In this document: piece by piece, positions 1 to 7,618 of the stretch | Layout of the letters: the number at the start of each line of letters is the position of its first letter | Position numbering within the stretch: the stretch's first letter is position 1 | NCBI GenBank assembly: GCA_934636425.1 | Contig: CAKUAV010000059.1 | Location: 1 to 16,529, forward strand | Direction of reading: 5' to 3' | DNA length: 16,529 bases | Source: an uncultured Clostridia bacterium | Lineage (GTDB): Bacteria; Bacillota; Clostridia; Christensenellales; Aristaeellaceae | The notes under the pieces: generated by a model | The model's database searches: none | What the model was told of the DNA's origin: nothing | Seen by the model: the letters and a program-made list of their open reading frames with translations, nothing else | Program-made: the position numbers and the translations under genes

Positions 1-333
1 CCCCAGTTCGACGGCCAGCGCGCGCCCCACGGCGGTCATGTACTCGGGCGCGAGGCGGCCTATGCGCTCGTGCAGGCGGCGCTTGTCGAGCGTGCGCAGC
101 TGCTCGGCGAGTATGACGGAATCCTTTTGCAGGCCGTGGCCGGCGGCGGGCACAGGGACGTGGGTGGGCAGGCGCGCCTTTTGAAGCTGCGAGGTGACGG
201 CGAGCACGACGACAGTGGGGCTGTAGCGGTTGCCCATGTCGTTCTGCACGATCAGCACAGGCCTCAGACCGCCCTGCTCCGACCCGACCACCGGATCGAG
301 ATCGGCGACATACAACTCTCCTCTTAGAATCAT
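1..333 (-). CDS. mazF: MazF/EndoA-type mRNA interferase toxin, C-terminus cut by window edge
   Basis: MazF/PemK-family endoribonuclease, known to cut mRNA at short sequence motifs in the cytoplasm. The 111 visible residues follow Bacillus EndoA almost block by block: MILRGELYVADLDP at the start, then GSEQGG, RPVLIVQND, GNRYSPT, TSQLQKA, LPTHV, DSVILAEQ and RTLDKRRL. EndoA is about 116 residues, so only a few C-terminal residues lie outside the window. I chose the ATG at 331-333 because it matches the family N-terminus and has a GGAG about 11 nt upstream (345-348). The frame stays open upstream, with another ATG at 433-435, but that 34-residue extension is unlike the family. No MazE-like antitoxin lies between this gene and the next one upstream. 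Family assignment is very secure; toxicity in vivo is inference. Confidence 0.95.
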   Translation of the reverse strand, partial: MILRGELYVADLDPVVGSEQGGLRPVLIVQNDMGNRYSPTVVVLAVTSQLQKARLPTHVPVPAAGHGLQKDSVILAEQLRTLDKRRLHERIGRLAPEYMTAVGRALAVELG

Positions 334-369
334 GATGAACCACGCTCCGCACAGCAGCTTACACGGCAT

Positions 370-399
370 ACTATGCGCCGTTTCTCCTGAGCGTGTCAT
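370..399 (-). promoter_or_regulatory. possible promoter for mazF
   Basis: On the minus strand an ATGACA (394-399) stands 18 nt before a CATAGT (370-375). These are 5/6 and 4/6 matches to the sigma-A boxes. Transcription would start near 363, giving a leader of about 30 nt that keeps the GGAG at 345-348. It would let mazF be expressed apart from the MFS-AIM24 genes. A match this weak can arise by chance. Confidence 0.25.
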
Positions 400-492
400 G
401 CTGTTCTGTGCGCGGCTCATGCTGGGCGTCTCCATTATGGGCACGCTGCAGCGGTGCGCCCGCGGGGCTGCGGTTTGCCGCCGCTTTTCCGC

Positions 493-1170
493 TCAGTTGC
501 TGCCCGTCGGGATGAACGGGCGGATGGACGCGGCGATGCTGCTGATGGGCATTGTCTGCAGCCAGACTGTGCCCGGGCCGGTCAGCAGCGTGTTGAACAG
601 CCCCTCGCCGCCCAGCAGCTTGTTCTTCATGCCGGGCACCTGGCGAATCTCCATCTTGACGCCCGCCGTGAAGCCGGCCACATTGCCGGTGTCCACGATC
701 AGCTGCTGGCCGGCCGCCAGCTCGTATTCGACCAGCGCGCCGTCGATCTCGGCAAAGGCCATGCCGCTGCCGCTGAGGCGCTGCATGATGAAGCCCTCGC
801 CGCCGAACAGGCCGGCGCTCAGCTTCTGGTTGAAGTGGATCGACAGCTCGACGCCCGACTCCGCCGCGAGGAAGGCGCTCTTTTGCAGGATCATTTCCCG
901 GCCGGGCGCGATCTCGATCGCCTTGATCTGGCCGGGGAAGGAAGAGCCGAATGCGATCATGCCCGCGCCCTTGGCCGTGTAGATATTCTGGAACATACTC
1001 TCGCCCGAGAACATCTTCGAGAACATTTTGCCCAGCCCGCCGCCGCTGGTCTCCATCTGCATATTCGGGCTCATCCACGCCATCGCGCCCTTTTCAGTCA
1101 CCATCTTTTCGCCGTTTTCCAGTTCGCAGACCACGACCGGAAAGGAGCCGCCTTTGATTTCGTAACGCAT
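493..1170 (-). CDS. TIGR00266 / AIM24-family protein
   Basis: A 225-residue protein, the usual length for the TIGR00266 (AIM24, DUF124) family of beta-rich proteins of unknown biochemical role. Family hallmarks visible are the N-terminal MRYEIKGGSFPVV, the early MVTEKGAMAWM segment, a glycine-rich GEGFIMQRLSGSG stretch near the middle, the GNVAGF turn, and the late LLGGEGLFNTLLTGPG block. There is no signal peptide or membrane segment, so it is probably cytosolic or membrane-associated. The start is firm: an AAAGGAGG lies 8 nt upstream of the ATG at 1168-1170. The stop codon of the upstream MFS gene sits inside that ribosome binding site (15 nt between the genes), so the two are co-transcribed and perhaps coupled. 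The stop at 493-495 is in the same frame as mazF, with no other stop between. Family call firm; function unknown. Confidence 0.9.
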   Translation of the reverse strand: MRYEIKGGSFPVVVCELENGEKMVTEKGAMAWMSPNMQMETSGGGLGKMFSKMFSGESMFQNIYTAKGAGMIAFGSSFPGQIKAIEIAPGREMILQKSAFLAAESGVELSIHFNQKLSAGLFGGEGFIMQRLSGSGMAFAEIDGALVEYELAAGQQLIVDTGNVAGFTAGVKMEIRQVPGMKNKLLGGEGLFNTLLTGPGTVWLQTMPISSIAASIRPFIPTGSN

Positions 1171-1185
1171 AAATGTGTTCCTCCT

Positions 1186-2358
1186 TTATGAATTCGATTT
1201 GTCGAGAAGCTGACGCGCCGCGCGCGTGACGGGAACCATGAGGAGATAGAACAGCATGAGATAGACCGGGAAGAGCGCCATGCCCAGCGCCTGCGTGATC
1301 TGGCCGCAGACAAACGGCGCGATCATTATGCCCACATAGGCCGAGGCCATCTGCACGCCTATGATCGACTGCGAGACCTCCGCGCCGAAGCTGATCGGCG
1401 CCAGATAGTTGAAATTGGGGAACAGCGGGCCGTTGCCCAGCCCGATCAGGAACAGCGCCAGCGCGCCCAGCGCCGCCGGTCCGGGAATGAACAGCACGAC
1501 GAGCGCCAGCCCCAGCACGATCTCGCCGATGCGTATGATCGTCCAGCTGCGCAGCCGGCTCGCCAGCACGCCCGAGAGGAAGCGCCCCAGCGTCATGCCC
1601 ACATAGTAGAGCATGAGCGCGCGCGCAGCCTGATCGGCGGCGAGACGGCGATATTCCACCAGATAAGTCGCGCCCCAGCTGCCGCAGCTGCACTCTATGG
1701 CGCAGGAGGCGATGAAGAGAAAGCACATCAGCTTTACGCCCGGTATGCGCAGCGCCTGCCGGAATGTGAGCGCGCGTATGGGCGCGTCGGCGGCCTTCTT
1801 TTCGCCGCCGTGCGCCTTCTTCCAGATGGGCAGCGTGGCAAAGAGCAGAACCGTGATCGCCAGCTGAATGAAAAACGCGATGCGATAGCCGCCGCGCCAG
1901 CCCGCGCTGCCGCCGATGACCAGCGAGAGCACATACGGGCTGACCGACACGCCCACGCCGTAGAAGCAGTGCAGAAAGCTCATGTGCGTGGCCGAATAGT
2001 GCAGCGCGACATAGTTGTTGAGCGCCACGTCGATCGCGCCCGCGCCGACGCCCAGCGGCACGGCCAGCAGCGCCATGACCCACAGATTGCGTGCAAAGGA
2101 GAACAGAATCAGCGCGGCCGCGGTGAGCAGCGTGCTGCAGGCCGCCACGCGGTTCGTGCCGAAGCGCTTGATCATATGCGCGCTCAGCAGGCTCGATATG
2201 ATCGTGCCCAGCGATACGACGACCGACACGAAGCTGCCATAGGAGAAGGGCAGCTGGAATTCCGCATAGATCGCCGGCCACGCCGTGCCGAAGAGCGAAT
2301 CGGGGATTCCCAGCCCGATGAAGGCGACATAGATGACGACCAGAAGCAGCGTTGCCAT
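1186..2358 (-). CDS. MFS transporter (12-helix type, substrate unknown)
   Basis: A Major Facilitator Superfamily permease of 390 residues with about 12 predicted hydrophobic helices. Visible features are the first helix with GIPDSLFGTAWP, the loop-2/3 element HMIKRFGTNRVA (a variant of MFS motif A), the fourth-helix GVGAGAIDVALNN, and HCFYGVGVSVSP in helix 5. The last two resemble the FucP-like branch, so a sugar or small organic solute is possible, but substrate cannot be read from sequence. Start choice: the frame opens with a GTG at 2446-2448 that has no ribosome binding site and adds a 30-residue charged tail. The ATG at 2356-2358 begins directly at helix 1 (MATLLLVVIYVAFIG) with an AAAGAGG 11 nt upstream, and is preferred. 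It leads the operon with the AIM24 gene and diverges from paralog A. Confidence 0.85.
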   Translation of the reverse strand: MATLLLVVIYVAFIGLGIPDSLFGTAWPAIYAEFQLPFSYGSFVSVVVSLGTIISSLLSAHMIKRFGTNRVAACSTLLTAAALILFSFARNLWVMALLAVPLGVGAGAIDVALNNYVALHYSATHMSFLHCFYGVGVSVSPYVLSLVIGGSAGWRGGYRIAFFIQLAITVLLFATLPIWKKAHGGEKKAADAPIRALTFRQALRIPGVKLMCFLFIASCAIECSCGSWGATYLVEYRRLAADQAARALMLYYVGMTLGRFLSGVLASRLRSWTIIRIGEIVLGLALVVLFIPGPAALGALALFLIGLGNGPLFPNFNYLAPISFGAEVSQSIIGVQMASAYVGIMIAPFVCGQITQALGMALFPVYLMLFYLLMVPVTRAARQLLDKSNS

Positions 2359-2480
2359 GCGCGGTTCAACCTCTTTTGCGATCGTTTCGGGCGCGTTTTT
2401 GGCGGTTTGTCGGCGCGCCTGCGCGCTTGATTCGTTTTCATCATACACTATGAATGTTAAGAAAGTTATTTTTGTTTGAA

Positions 2481-2509
2481 TGAAACTTGTCGAAACATTG
2501 CTCCGTCTA
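2481..2509 (+). promoter_or_regulatory. ECF-sigma-like promoter of paralog A
   Basis: TGAAAC (2481-2486), 17 nt, CGTCTA (2504-2509). This matches the general pattern of extracytoplasmic-function sigma promoters (SigW/SigM/SigV type: TGAAAC, 16-17 nt, CGTC or CGTA). The stretch just upstream is rich in A and T runs, as these promoters often are, and contrasts with the GC-rich surroundings. Transcription would start near 2516, about 30 nt before the start codon. The same block recurs before paralog B. TATTAT/TATATT at 2508-2516 could instead serve as a sigma-A -10 box, but no good -35 box sits at the right distance. On the minus strand the same bases read TATAAT (2509-2514) and might serve the divergent MFS gene. 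Confidence 0.55.
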
Positions 2510-2547
2510 TTATATTGGCAACCAAATTATGACAGGAGGCGACAGGA

Positions 2548-4806
2548 ATGAAACGATGGCTGAGTCTGGTTCTGGCGGCGGTGCTGCTGCTGACGGCTGT
2601 TCCCGCGCTGGCGGTGCAGGGCGACGCGATCATCGCGCGCAACGGTCAGGACGGCTTTGACGACTATGCGATGAGGCTGTGCGTGATCGGCGGCGAGGTG
2701 TGGATCGAGGGGCGAAACGGCGCCTACGTCTACAATGCGGTCTCGGGCGAGATGACGGCCTATCCGTGGGACGACGCGACGCTTGCGGCGATGAAGGGCG
2801 AAAACCGCGACGAGAACGGCGCGCAGAGGTTCACGTACACCACGGCGTGGTTCGCCTATCAGGACGCGGCGTATGCGCTGCTGCTCTCCTACAGCTATGG
2901 CGGCGAAGGGGAGACCGGCGACTATCAGACGGCGCTCGCGCGCGTGCGCATTCAGGACGGCCGCGCGTCCTTTGAGGAAAGCGGCGCGGTCGACTGGAAG
3001 GGACTGACCGACGAGCTGGACGAGAACGTGTATCTGTCGAACACGGCCGTTGTGAACGACACGCTGTGCGGCGTTGCGCAGAGCATGGGCAACGAGGTCG
3101 TGATATTCCTGCCGCTGAACGGCTCGGCGCCGCGCGTGGTGTATCTGGGCGACGTGTGGCCCTCCGGCATGACGATCTGGAACGGCGATATACTGGTCGT
3201 TCAGAATATGGACACGGCGCAGTACGCCCTGCTGCCCTTTGACGGCGACGCACTCGGCGCGTGGCAGAATCTGCCCGATGCTGAGGGCGTGCAGGGGGGC
3301 AGCGTGAGCGGCGTCGTTCAGTATGGCGACGAGCTGATCTATCTCTCGGGCAACGCGCTCATGGCGTTCAATCCCGAAACGGGCGCGGCGCGCGATATTG
3401 CCAATATTCCCGTGGACAGCGGGTACACGTCGGCCTTTGTGACCGAATCGGGCATATATGTTACGGGCTCATTCAGCGGCGTGGCGCTGCGCGCGCTGAA
3501 CCGCGAGGGCGAGAGCGGCGAAACGCTGACGGTCAACGATTCGGATAACGGCGGCGAGGCGCAAAACGCGATCGTCCGCTTCATGAATGAGCAGGGCGCG
3601 GAGGTGACCGTCGTGCAGCAGGACGACATACTGACGGCGCTGCTCACGAAATCGACCGCGTTCGACGTGGCGCTCCTCTCGACGCACTATAACGGCGGCG
3701 ATCTTCGCGCGATACTCTCGCGCGGCTGGGCGCGCCCCATAGAGAGCGAAGCGCTGGCCGAGTATGTTTCCGGGATGTATCCTGCCGTTTCGAACGCGCT
3801 GATGCGGGACTCTCAGGCGCTGGGCGTGCCGTTCTCCGTGGACGTGACCGTGCCGGGCGTGAGCGTGGGCGCACTGAAGGCGATGGGTCTGACCATAGAC
3901 GACGTGCCGACCAGCTGGCCGGAGCTGATCGACTGGCTGAACGATCTGATTCCCACGGCGACGATTCCGCTGGTTGACGATTGCGGCAGCGCGGAAGGCC
4001 TGCGGGAGATGTTTGTGCGGGCGATCCTGGAAACCTGTTGGCTGGAGCTGGACGCGGGCACTGTGAGCAGCTATGACACGGAAGAACTGCGCGCGGCGCT
4101 GGCGGCGGTCGAGCGGCTGGACACGGAAGGGCTGTGCGAGCTGACCACGGGCTATGTGGATGAAGCTGATCTGATCTCGGGTCTTATGGAGGAAGAGGAC
4201 GTGGCCGTCAATCCGCTGTTTACGGCGTATGCGCTGGCGGGCGTGAACGGCATGACCTATCAGGACTATTATACAGAAATTCCGCTGTATGTGTCGCTTT
4301 CTTCCGATCTGCCGAAGCGCGCGCCGCTGAACGGCTATGTGGCGATCATCAATCCGTACAGCGAGCACATCGAGCTGGCGACGCGCTTCCTTGAAACGCT
4401 GGCCGAGACGGACGAACTGACTTCGCGCGCGACGCTGCGTCCCGATCTGAACGAAACCGTGCGCAGCGCCGATTACGAGCGCTATACCAGTGAATACGAC
4501 AAAAAAATCGCGCGCCTTGAGGAGGAACTGAAGACCGCCGAGGGCAACGCGAAGGACGTGATCGAGCAGGATCTGGCCGATGCGCGTCAGATTCGCGCGG
4601 ACATGGAAAACTGGTACTGGATCGTCAGCGCGCAGTCGCTCGAGCGCTATCGGGACAGCGACGCGGGCGTGGTGTTCGATTTGCGGACGAGAGATTACTC
4701 CTATTATGATGTGCTCGATCAGTACAGCGCGGGGCAGATAAGCATGGACGATTTCATCGCCGCGCTGCAGAAGAAGCTCGAAATGCGCCGCATGGAAGAG
4801 CAATGA
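2548..4806 (+). CDS. Paralog A: secreted beta-propeller plus ABC-type solute-binding domain protein
   Basis: 752 residues. Residues 1-22 are a signal peptide (Lys-Arg, hydrophobic core, cleavage after ALA) with no lipobox cysteine. Residues about 40-330 hold repeated beta-rich units such as VWIEGRNGAYVYNAVSGEM, LIYLSGNALMAFNPETG and GIYVTGSFSGVALRAL, typical of propeller blades. Cys45 and Cys174 are kept in all three paralogs and could form a disulfide. From about 336 the sequence follows family-1 solute-binding proteins: ILTALL, DVALL, then ALGVPFS at 424-430 and the hinge-like DDVPTSWPELIDWLN at 451-465. Residues 645-690 are charged and helical, possibly coiled coil; the C-terminus FIAALQKKLEMRRMEEQ recurs in B and C. 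An AGGAGG lies 8 nt before the ATG. No ABC permease or ATPase is adjacent. Architecture is inferred by eye; ligand and role are unknown. Confidence 0.8.
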   Translation: MKRWLSLVLAAVLLLTAVPALAVQGDAIIARNGQDGFDDYAMRLCVIGGEVWIEGRNGAYVYNAVSGEMTAYPWDDATLAAMKGENRDENGAQRFTYTTAWFAYQDAAYALLLSYSYGGEGETGDYQTALARVRIQDGRASFEESGAVDWKGLTDELDENVYLSNTAVVNDTLCGVAQSMGNEVVIFLPLNGSAPRVVYLGDVWPSGMTIWNGDILVVQNMDTAQYALLPFDGDALGAWQNLPDAEGVQGGSVSGVVQYGDELIYLSGNALMAFNPETGAARDIANIPVDSGYTSAFVTESGIYVTGSFSGVALRALNREGESGETLTVNDSDNGGEAQNAIVRFMNEQGAEVTVVQQDDILTALLTKSTAFDVALLSTHYNGGDLRAILSRGWARPIESEALAEYVSGMYPAVSNALMRDSQALGVPFSVDVTVPGVSVGALKAMGLTIDDVPTSWPELIDWLNDLIPTATIPLVDDCGSAEGLREMFVRAILETCWLELDAGTVSSYDTEELRAALAAVERLDTEGLCELTTGYVDEADLISGLMEEEDVAVNPLFTAYALAGVNGMTYQDYYTEIPLYVSLSSDLPKRAPLNGYVAIINPYSEHIELATRFLETLAETDELTSRATLRPDLNETVRSADYERYTSEYDKKIARLEEELKTAEGNAKDVIEQDLADARQIRADMENWYWIVSAQSLERYRDSDAGVVFDLRTRDYSYYDVLDQYSAGQISMDDFIAALQKKLEMRRMEEQ

Positions 4807-4825
4807 TCGCGCAATAGGAAAATGA

Positions 4826-4887
4826 GCGCGCCGGGCAGGGCGGTTCATGGCGAGGGACACTGTGGGCTTGCGCATTGTCCGGCGCGC
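4826..4887 (+). repeat. R element copy 1, hairpin-forming repeat after paralog A
   Basis: A 57-62 bp element beginning 19 nt after the paralog A stop codon. Its ends are complementary: GCGCGCCGGGCA (4826-4837) pairs with TGTCCGGCGCGC (4876-4887), twelve pairs with one G-U, enclosing 38 nt. Internal words shared with copies 2 and 3 include GGGCGGTT(C/T)ATGGCG and CTGTGG(G/A)(C/T)TTGCGC. It may act as an mRNA 3' structure, but no T-run follows the stem in this copy. Confidence 0.7.
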
Positions 4888-5043
4888 GTTTGCGTGTGCG
4901 TGATTTGTGCGCCGGATGGGGCGACGGATGAGGGCGGGACGCCTGAGTTCGTTCCCTGTCCGGCGCTCTTTGCGTTCTGTGAAATAGAGCGCGGGAAAGC
5001 GGGAACAGGCAGGGCTTTTCGATGACGGATTGAAGGGGAAGGG

Positions 5044-5107
5044 GCGCGCCGGGTAGGGCGGTTTATGGCGGGGACGCTGTGGGCTTGCGCATTGTCCGGT
5101 GTTTTTT
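5044..5107 (+). terminator. R element copy 2, terminator-like, about 220 bp downstream of copy 1
   Basis: The first 56 bp match copy 1 with a few substitutions and one deleted base. The right arm has changed so that a weaker stem (5046-5055 with 5093-5102, several G-U pairs) is followed at once by a run of T (5102-5107), so it resembles a Rho-independent terminator. It would insulate paralog B from transcription of A. It lies far from any stop codon, 237 bp after paralog A, so it may mark the end of a gene that has been deleted. The DNA between copies 1 and 2, and from 5108 to about 5290, holds no gene I can support. Confidence 0.5.
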
Positions 5108-5315
5108 GTTTGCAGGCAAGCGGGAAGGGAGCGTTGGCAGGATGCTGATTTTGCTGGAAGCGGCGTTGGCGCTGTGCATGGCTGCTTTAGGGCGTTTTGT
5201 GCGGATTTGTGCGTCCGCTGGCCGGTTGGGGGGCTTCGAGTCTGGTGGAGGCTGCGCCGCGAAGCCACAAAAGGCGAAATGCTGTCATGCGCGTAAAAAA
5301 ATAATTTCAATCACA

Positions 5316-5344
5316 TTAAACCTGATGAAACGACGCGCCGTCTA
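5316..5344 (+). promoter_or_regulatory. ECF-sigma-like promoter of paralog B
   Basis: TTAAAC (5316-5321), 17 nt, CGTCTA (5339-5344), preceded by an A-rich stretch (5294-5310). It keeps the AAC core, the spacing and the whole CGTCTA of the paralog A promoter. The leaders stay alike down to the ribosome binding site, sharing ATGACAGGAGGCGAC before each start. A competing reading is an extended sigma-A -10 box, TGTTATAGA (5346-5354), whose only -35 candidate is the poor TGAAAC at 5326-5331. Confidence 0.5.
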
Positions 5345-5383
5345 CTGTTATAGAAGCCAATCAATGACAGGAGGCGACGGACG

Positions 5384-7618
5384 ATGAAACGATTGACGAG
5401 CATACTGCTGGCGATGGCGCTTTTGCTGACGACGGGCCTTGCGCGGGCGGAGGGCGGCAATGCCGTGATCGCGCGCAGCGGTTATGACGGATTTACCGAT
5501 ATGCCCGCCGGGCTGTGCGCCGTGGGCGATATACTGTGGCTGTATTCGCCAAAGGGCGTTTACCGATACGATGCGCAGAGCGGCGCGTTCGAGAGCTATC
5601 CGTGGGCGGAGGACGTGCGCGCGATGCTGAACGAGGGCGTTGAGGATGAGGGCGGCGTGCGGCACTATTACGACGCGGCGGCGTGGTTCGCGCTGGACGG
5701 CGCGCCGCACATCGTGCTTTACGAAGGCCGGCCGGCTCCCGTTCCGCTCGGGGGCGCGGCCAAAGCGGCGGGCGACGGCGACGCGCTGGACTACAGCCGC
5801 GTTGTGATCGACGGCGGCGCGGCGCGATTGGAGCGCGTCGGCAGCGTGGACTGGGGCAGCGTGAGCCGCGAGATGGGCGGGAAGCCGACCACGAGGAATG
5901 CCGTCATTGTGAATAATGTGCTGTGCCTGATATGCACGGGCAATCCGCTGAGCCATGTGCTTTTCCTGCCGCTGGACGGGAGCGCGGCGCGCGCCGTGCT
6001 GGTGAACGCGTGGATCGAGGCGATTGCGGCGTGGGACGGCGGCCTGATACTCATCGACGGCAGCGAGAGCGTGCCCTACTACGCGCTGATGGCGATCGAC
6101 GCGGCGCGCGAGCCGGACGAATGGCGGCCCATGGACGGCGCGCAGGCCGACCGCATCAACTATGCCAGCGCCGTGCAGAAGGATCGCGAGCTGCTCTTTG
6201 CGCAGAATGGGCGGCTGTTGGCGCTCGACGTGGAGAGCGGAAGCGTGCGCGGCGTGACCGCCGTGCCGGTGGACGCGGCTTCGGGCGTGGGCGCGGCCTG
6301 CCTGACCGAATCGGGGCTGTACGCCTCGGGCAGCTATGAGGGCGTGGCGGTGCGTTCGCTCGAGGCGGGCGCGCGGAAAACGCTGGTCGTCAGCGCGGAC
6401 AGCGACGAGATGTGGCGCTTTGAGAACGCCATGATTCGCTTTCAGGACGAGGCGGGCAACTGGGACGTGCGATTGACCGACACGGACGACATACTGACCG
6501 CGCTGCTCACCGGCACGACCGACGCGGACGTGATTATGCTTGACACGCGCGCAAGTCAGGGCGCGCTCTCGGCGATACTGACGCGCGGCTGGGCGATGGA
6601 GCTGGACGACGCGGCGCTGTGCGATTATGTGAGCGCGCTGTACCCCGACATTGCCTCGCGCCTGACGAAGGACGGGAGGGTGCTGGGCGTGCCCTTCAGC
6701 GCGGGCGTGGACGGGCTGGGGCTGAACATCGGCACGATGGCGGCGCTGGGACTGACCGAGGCCGACGTGCCGTCGAGCTGGCCGGAATTCCTCGACTGGC
6801 TGAACGCTCTGATTCCCGACGCGGAAGCGCCGCTGTTTGAATATGACATAGAGGGGCTGCTGGAGGCCATGCTGAGCGACTATGCGCTCGAATTGGAGAT
6901 GGGCACGCTGAGCGGCTATGACACGAGCGAGCTGCGCGCGGCGATTACGGCCTATGAGCGGCTGGACAAAGAGACGCTGGCGGCAAACTGGGCGCGCTAT
7001 GAGGACGACGAGAGCTGCAATGCGCTCGTCAGCCCGAACGAGGAATGCGGCGTGGGCGGCAGCGTCTATGAGAGCCGCTATCACTTCTATCCGCTGCGGC
7101 TGTCGATTTCGGCCGATTTGCCGCGCCGGATGCCGGTAAAGTGCTTCGTGGCGCTGGTCAATCCGGCGAGCGAGAACGCCGAGGCGGCGGCGCGCTTCCT
7201 GAACTGCCTGATACGCGACGACACGCGCTCCTCCCGCGCGACGCTGGGTGATCCCGCCGCCGCGCCCTGCCGGGACGAGAGCTATGCGCCGACCATCGCG
7301 ATGCACGACGCGCGCATCGCCCGTCTGGAGGAGCGGCTGAAGAGCGCCGCGGACGAGGACAAGGCGGCGATTCAGGAGGAGCTTGACGGCGCGAAGGAGC
7401 GCCGCGCGGAGATCGAGCGGGGATACTGGGAAATAAGTGCGGAATCGCTGGCGCGCTATCGGGCGAACGCGGACGGCGTGATGCTCGATCTGGTCAACGA
7501 CGACGAGGACGCGCTGATGCAGCTGATTTATCAGTACACGGCGGGTCTGCTGGACGCGGACAGGCTGATTGCCGCGCTGCAAAGGGCGTTCGAGATGCGC
7601 TTGATGGAGCAGGGGTGA
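5384..7618 (+). CDS. Paralog B: secreted beta-propeller plus solute-binding domain protein, divergent copy
   Basis: 744 residues, colinear with A and C but the most divergent of the three. Signal peptide 1-22 with cleavage after ARA and no lipobox. Propeller-like units span about 45-335 (for example LWLYSPKGVYRYDAQSGAF and LLFAQNGRLLALDVESG); Cys45 and Cys181 match the shared cysteine pair. The binding-domain signatures are RVLGVPFSAG near 432-441 and ADVPSSWPEFLDWLN at 460-474. Residues about 541-629 carry five cysteines (545, 555, 587, 607, 629), of which none is matched in A or C, so extra disulfides are possible. A charged helical stretch follows at about 640-685. An AGGAGG lies 9 nt upstream of the ATG. 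The last 42 bp of the gene recur twice downstream in a tandem repeat. Function and ligand unknown. Confidence 0.8.
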   Translation: MKRLTSILLAMALLLTTGLARAEGGNAVIARSGYDGFTDMPAGLCAVGDILWLYSPKGVYRYDAQSGAFESYPWAEDVRAMLNEGVEDEGGVRHYYDAAAWFALDGAPHIVLYEGRPAPVPLGGAAKAAGDGDALDYSRVVIDGGAARLERVGSVDWGSVSREMGGKPTTRNAVIVNNVLCLICTGNPLSHVLFLPLDGSAARAVLVNAWIEAIAAWDGGLILIDGSESVPYYALMAIDAAREPDEWRPMDGAQADRINYASAVQKDRELLFAQNGRLLALDVESGSVRGVTAVPVDAASGVGAACLTESGLYASGSYEGVAVRSLEAGARKTLVVSADSDEMWRFENAMIRFQDEAGNWDVRLTDTDDILTALLTGTTDADVIMLDTRASQGALSAILTRGWAMELDDAALCDYVSALYPDIASRLTKDGRVLGVPFSAGVDGLGLNIGTMAALGLTEADVPSSWPEFLDWLNALIPDAEAPLFEYDIEGLLEAMLSDYALELEMGTLSGYDTSELRAAITAYERLDKETLAANWARYEDDESCNALVSPNEECGVGGSVYESRYHFYPLRLSISADLPRRMPVKCFVALVNPASENAEAAARFLNCLIRDDTRSSRATLGDPAAAPCRDESYAPTIAMHDARIARLEERLKSAADEDKAAIQEELDGAKERRAEIERGYWEISAESLARYRANADGVMLDLVNDDEDALMQLIYQYTAGLLDADRLIAALQRAFEMRLMEQG

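Noticed and set aside
334..435. 34-residue extension of MazF, or a small antitoxin gene, from the ATG at 435
   Set aside because: No ribosome binding site precedes it and the EndoA family begins at the ATG at 333; the peptide does not resemble a MazE/RHH antitoxin.
2359..2448. N-terminal extension of the minus-strand MFS gene from a GTG at 2448
   Set aside because: No ribosome binding site before it, the added residues are hydrophilic and unlike the family, and the ATG at 2358 has a usable AAAGAGG.
3469..5310. Minus-strand open frame (about 613 codons) opposite paralog A
   Set aside because: Composition of an antisense frame and no recognisable protein features.
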